In this document: piece by piece, positions 31,581 to 31,764 of the stretch | Position numbering within the stretch: position 1 is the stretch's first letter | Layout: each line of letters starts with the position of its first letter | Origin: a virus | Virus record (IMG/VR): IMGVR_UViG_3300034524_000023 | Coordinates: 1-31,764 of that record | Length of the DNA: 31,764 bases | Reading direction: 5' to 3' (one strand) | Made by a program: the position numbers and the translations under genes | Notes under the pieces: generated by a model | The model's input: the letters and a program-made list of their open reading frames with translations, nothing else | The model's database searches: none | What the model was told of the DNA's origin: nothing

Positions 31581-31584
31581 TGAG

Positions 31585-31618
31585 CCTGTGGACAACCTGT
31601 TTATAACCCTGTGAATAA
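31585..31618 (-). repeat. Three DnaA-box-like repeats
   Basis: On the minus strand TTATTCACA (31610-31618), TTATAAACA (31598-31606) and TTGTCCACA (31587-31595) recur every 11-12 bases. The first fits TTATNCACA and the others differ by one base. They adjoin a T-rich stretch. They may bind DnaA, or be further recombination-protein sites. Confidence 0.5.
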
Positions 31619-31623
31619 CCTTG

Positions 31624-31646
31624 CGTTACTGACACGTTACTGACAA
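31624..31646. repeat. Arm-type repeat, copy 2
   Basis: Identical to 31385-31407. Its last nine bases cross the circle junction and correspond to window positions 1-9, four bases before the integrase stop codon. Confidence 0.75.
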
Positions 31647-31764
31647 GTGCTAAATTGACTCAACGGCCTTTCGTAACTCTTCGGTGTCGCTTCTAGTGTA
31701 GATGTCGGCAGTAGTCGAATACTTCGAGTGACCTATGACTCGCTGTATAGATAAAGTATCTACC
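31638..31764. repeat. Terminal overlap of a circular contig (copy 2)
   Basis: Exact copy of 1-127. It re-reads the integrase 3' end, so it should be trimmed to obtain the 31,637-bp circle and should not be annotated as a second, truncated integrase. Confidence 0.9.

Larger units (their letters stand above)
31311..31637. other. attP-containing intergenic region
   Basis: The only gene-free stretch over 300 bases. It runs from the endolysin stop to the integrase 3' end across the circle junction. It contains a late terminator (31313-31336), an arm-type repeat pair, a terminator-like hairpin for the minus strand, a 10-bp stem with a T-tract, three DnaA-box-like repeats and the second arm pair. 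The crossover core is expected between the arm repeats (31408-31623) but cannot be fixed without the host attB. Confidence 0.75.

Noticed and set aside
31638-31764. Second, truncated integrase copy or terminal repeat
   Set aside because: An exact 127-base repeat of the window start explained by a circular assembly overlap.

Overview
The window is one complete temperate siphovirus genome from a low-GC Gram-positive host, most likely a clostridial member of the Bacillota. It is circular. The last 127 bases (31638-31764) repeat the first 127 exactly, so the unique molecule is 31,637 bp. The host is inferred from strong AGGAGG-type ribosome binding sites, frequent GTG/TTG starts, A-rich early coding strands, a TcdE-type holin and a P27/HK97-type head module. 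No tRNA, rRNA, CRISPR array or insertion sequence was seen.

Layout. (1) Lysogeny module on the minus strand, 13-3031: a tyrosine integrase ending at the attP region, two adjacent HIRAN-like proteins (one membrane-anchored), an ImmA/IrrE-type protein and a CI-like repressor. It diverges at about 3.03-3.18 kb from a Cro-like gene, and one operator exactly fills the spacer of the repressor promoter. (2) Early region on the plus strand, 3184-13112: an Xis-like HTH protein, an isolated minus-strand gene (3820-4215) with its own promoter, a BRO-type antirepressor, an HUH rolling-circle Rep preceded by a structured 177-base intergenic region, a 3D-domain cell-wall protein, SSB, a ParB-like protein, a MazG-like protein, a DUF4406 protein and many very small genes. 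No helicase, primase, polymerase or recombinase gene is visible, so replication probably relies on Rep, SSB and host proteins. (3) Late control, 13112-13660: an ArpU/RinA-like activator, then a dyad at about -38 of an extended -10 promoter, then a terminator about 80 bases downstream. (4) Late genes, 13682-31310: HNH, TerS, TerL, portal, protease, HK97 capsid protein, connectors, tail tube, tail chaperones, tape measure, a run of modular tail/adhesin proteins, a hub-like protein, holin and an M15 endolysin. A terminator and the attP region close the circle.

The strongest observation is a complete -1 programmed frameshift signal at the end of the major capsid gene: slippery heptamer A_AAC_CCC, a 5-nt spacer and an 11-bp hairpin. 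It would fuse a 92-residue cadherin-like beta-sandwich domain to a fraction of the capsid subunits. Other leads are the probable rolling-circle origin upstream of rep, the attP region with paired arm-type repeats and three DnaA-box-like repeats, the late leader, a +1-related pair of tail chaperone frames, the HIRAN pair, and a gene broken by a one-base frameshift at about 11.65 kb.
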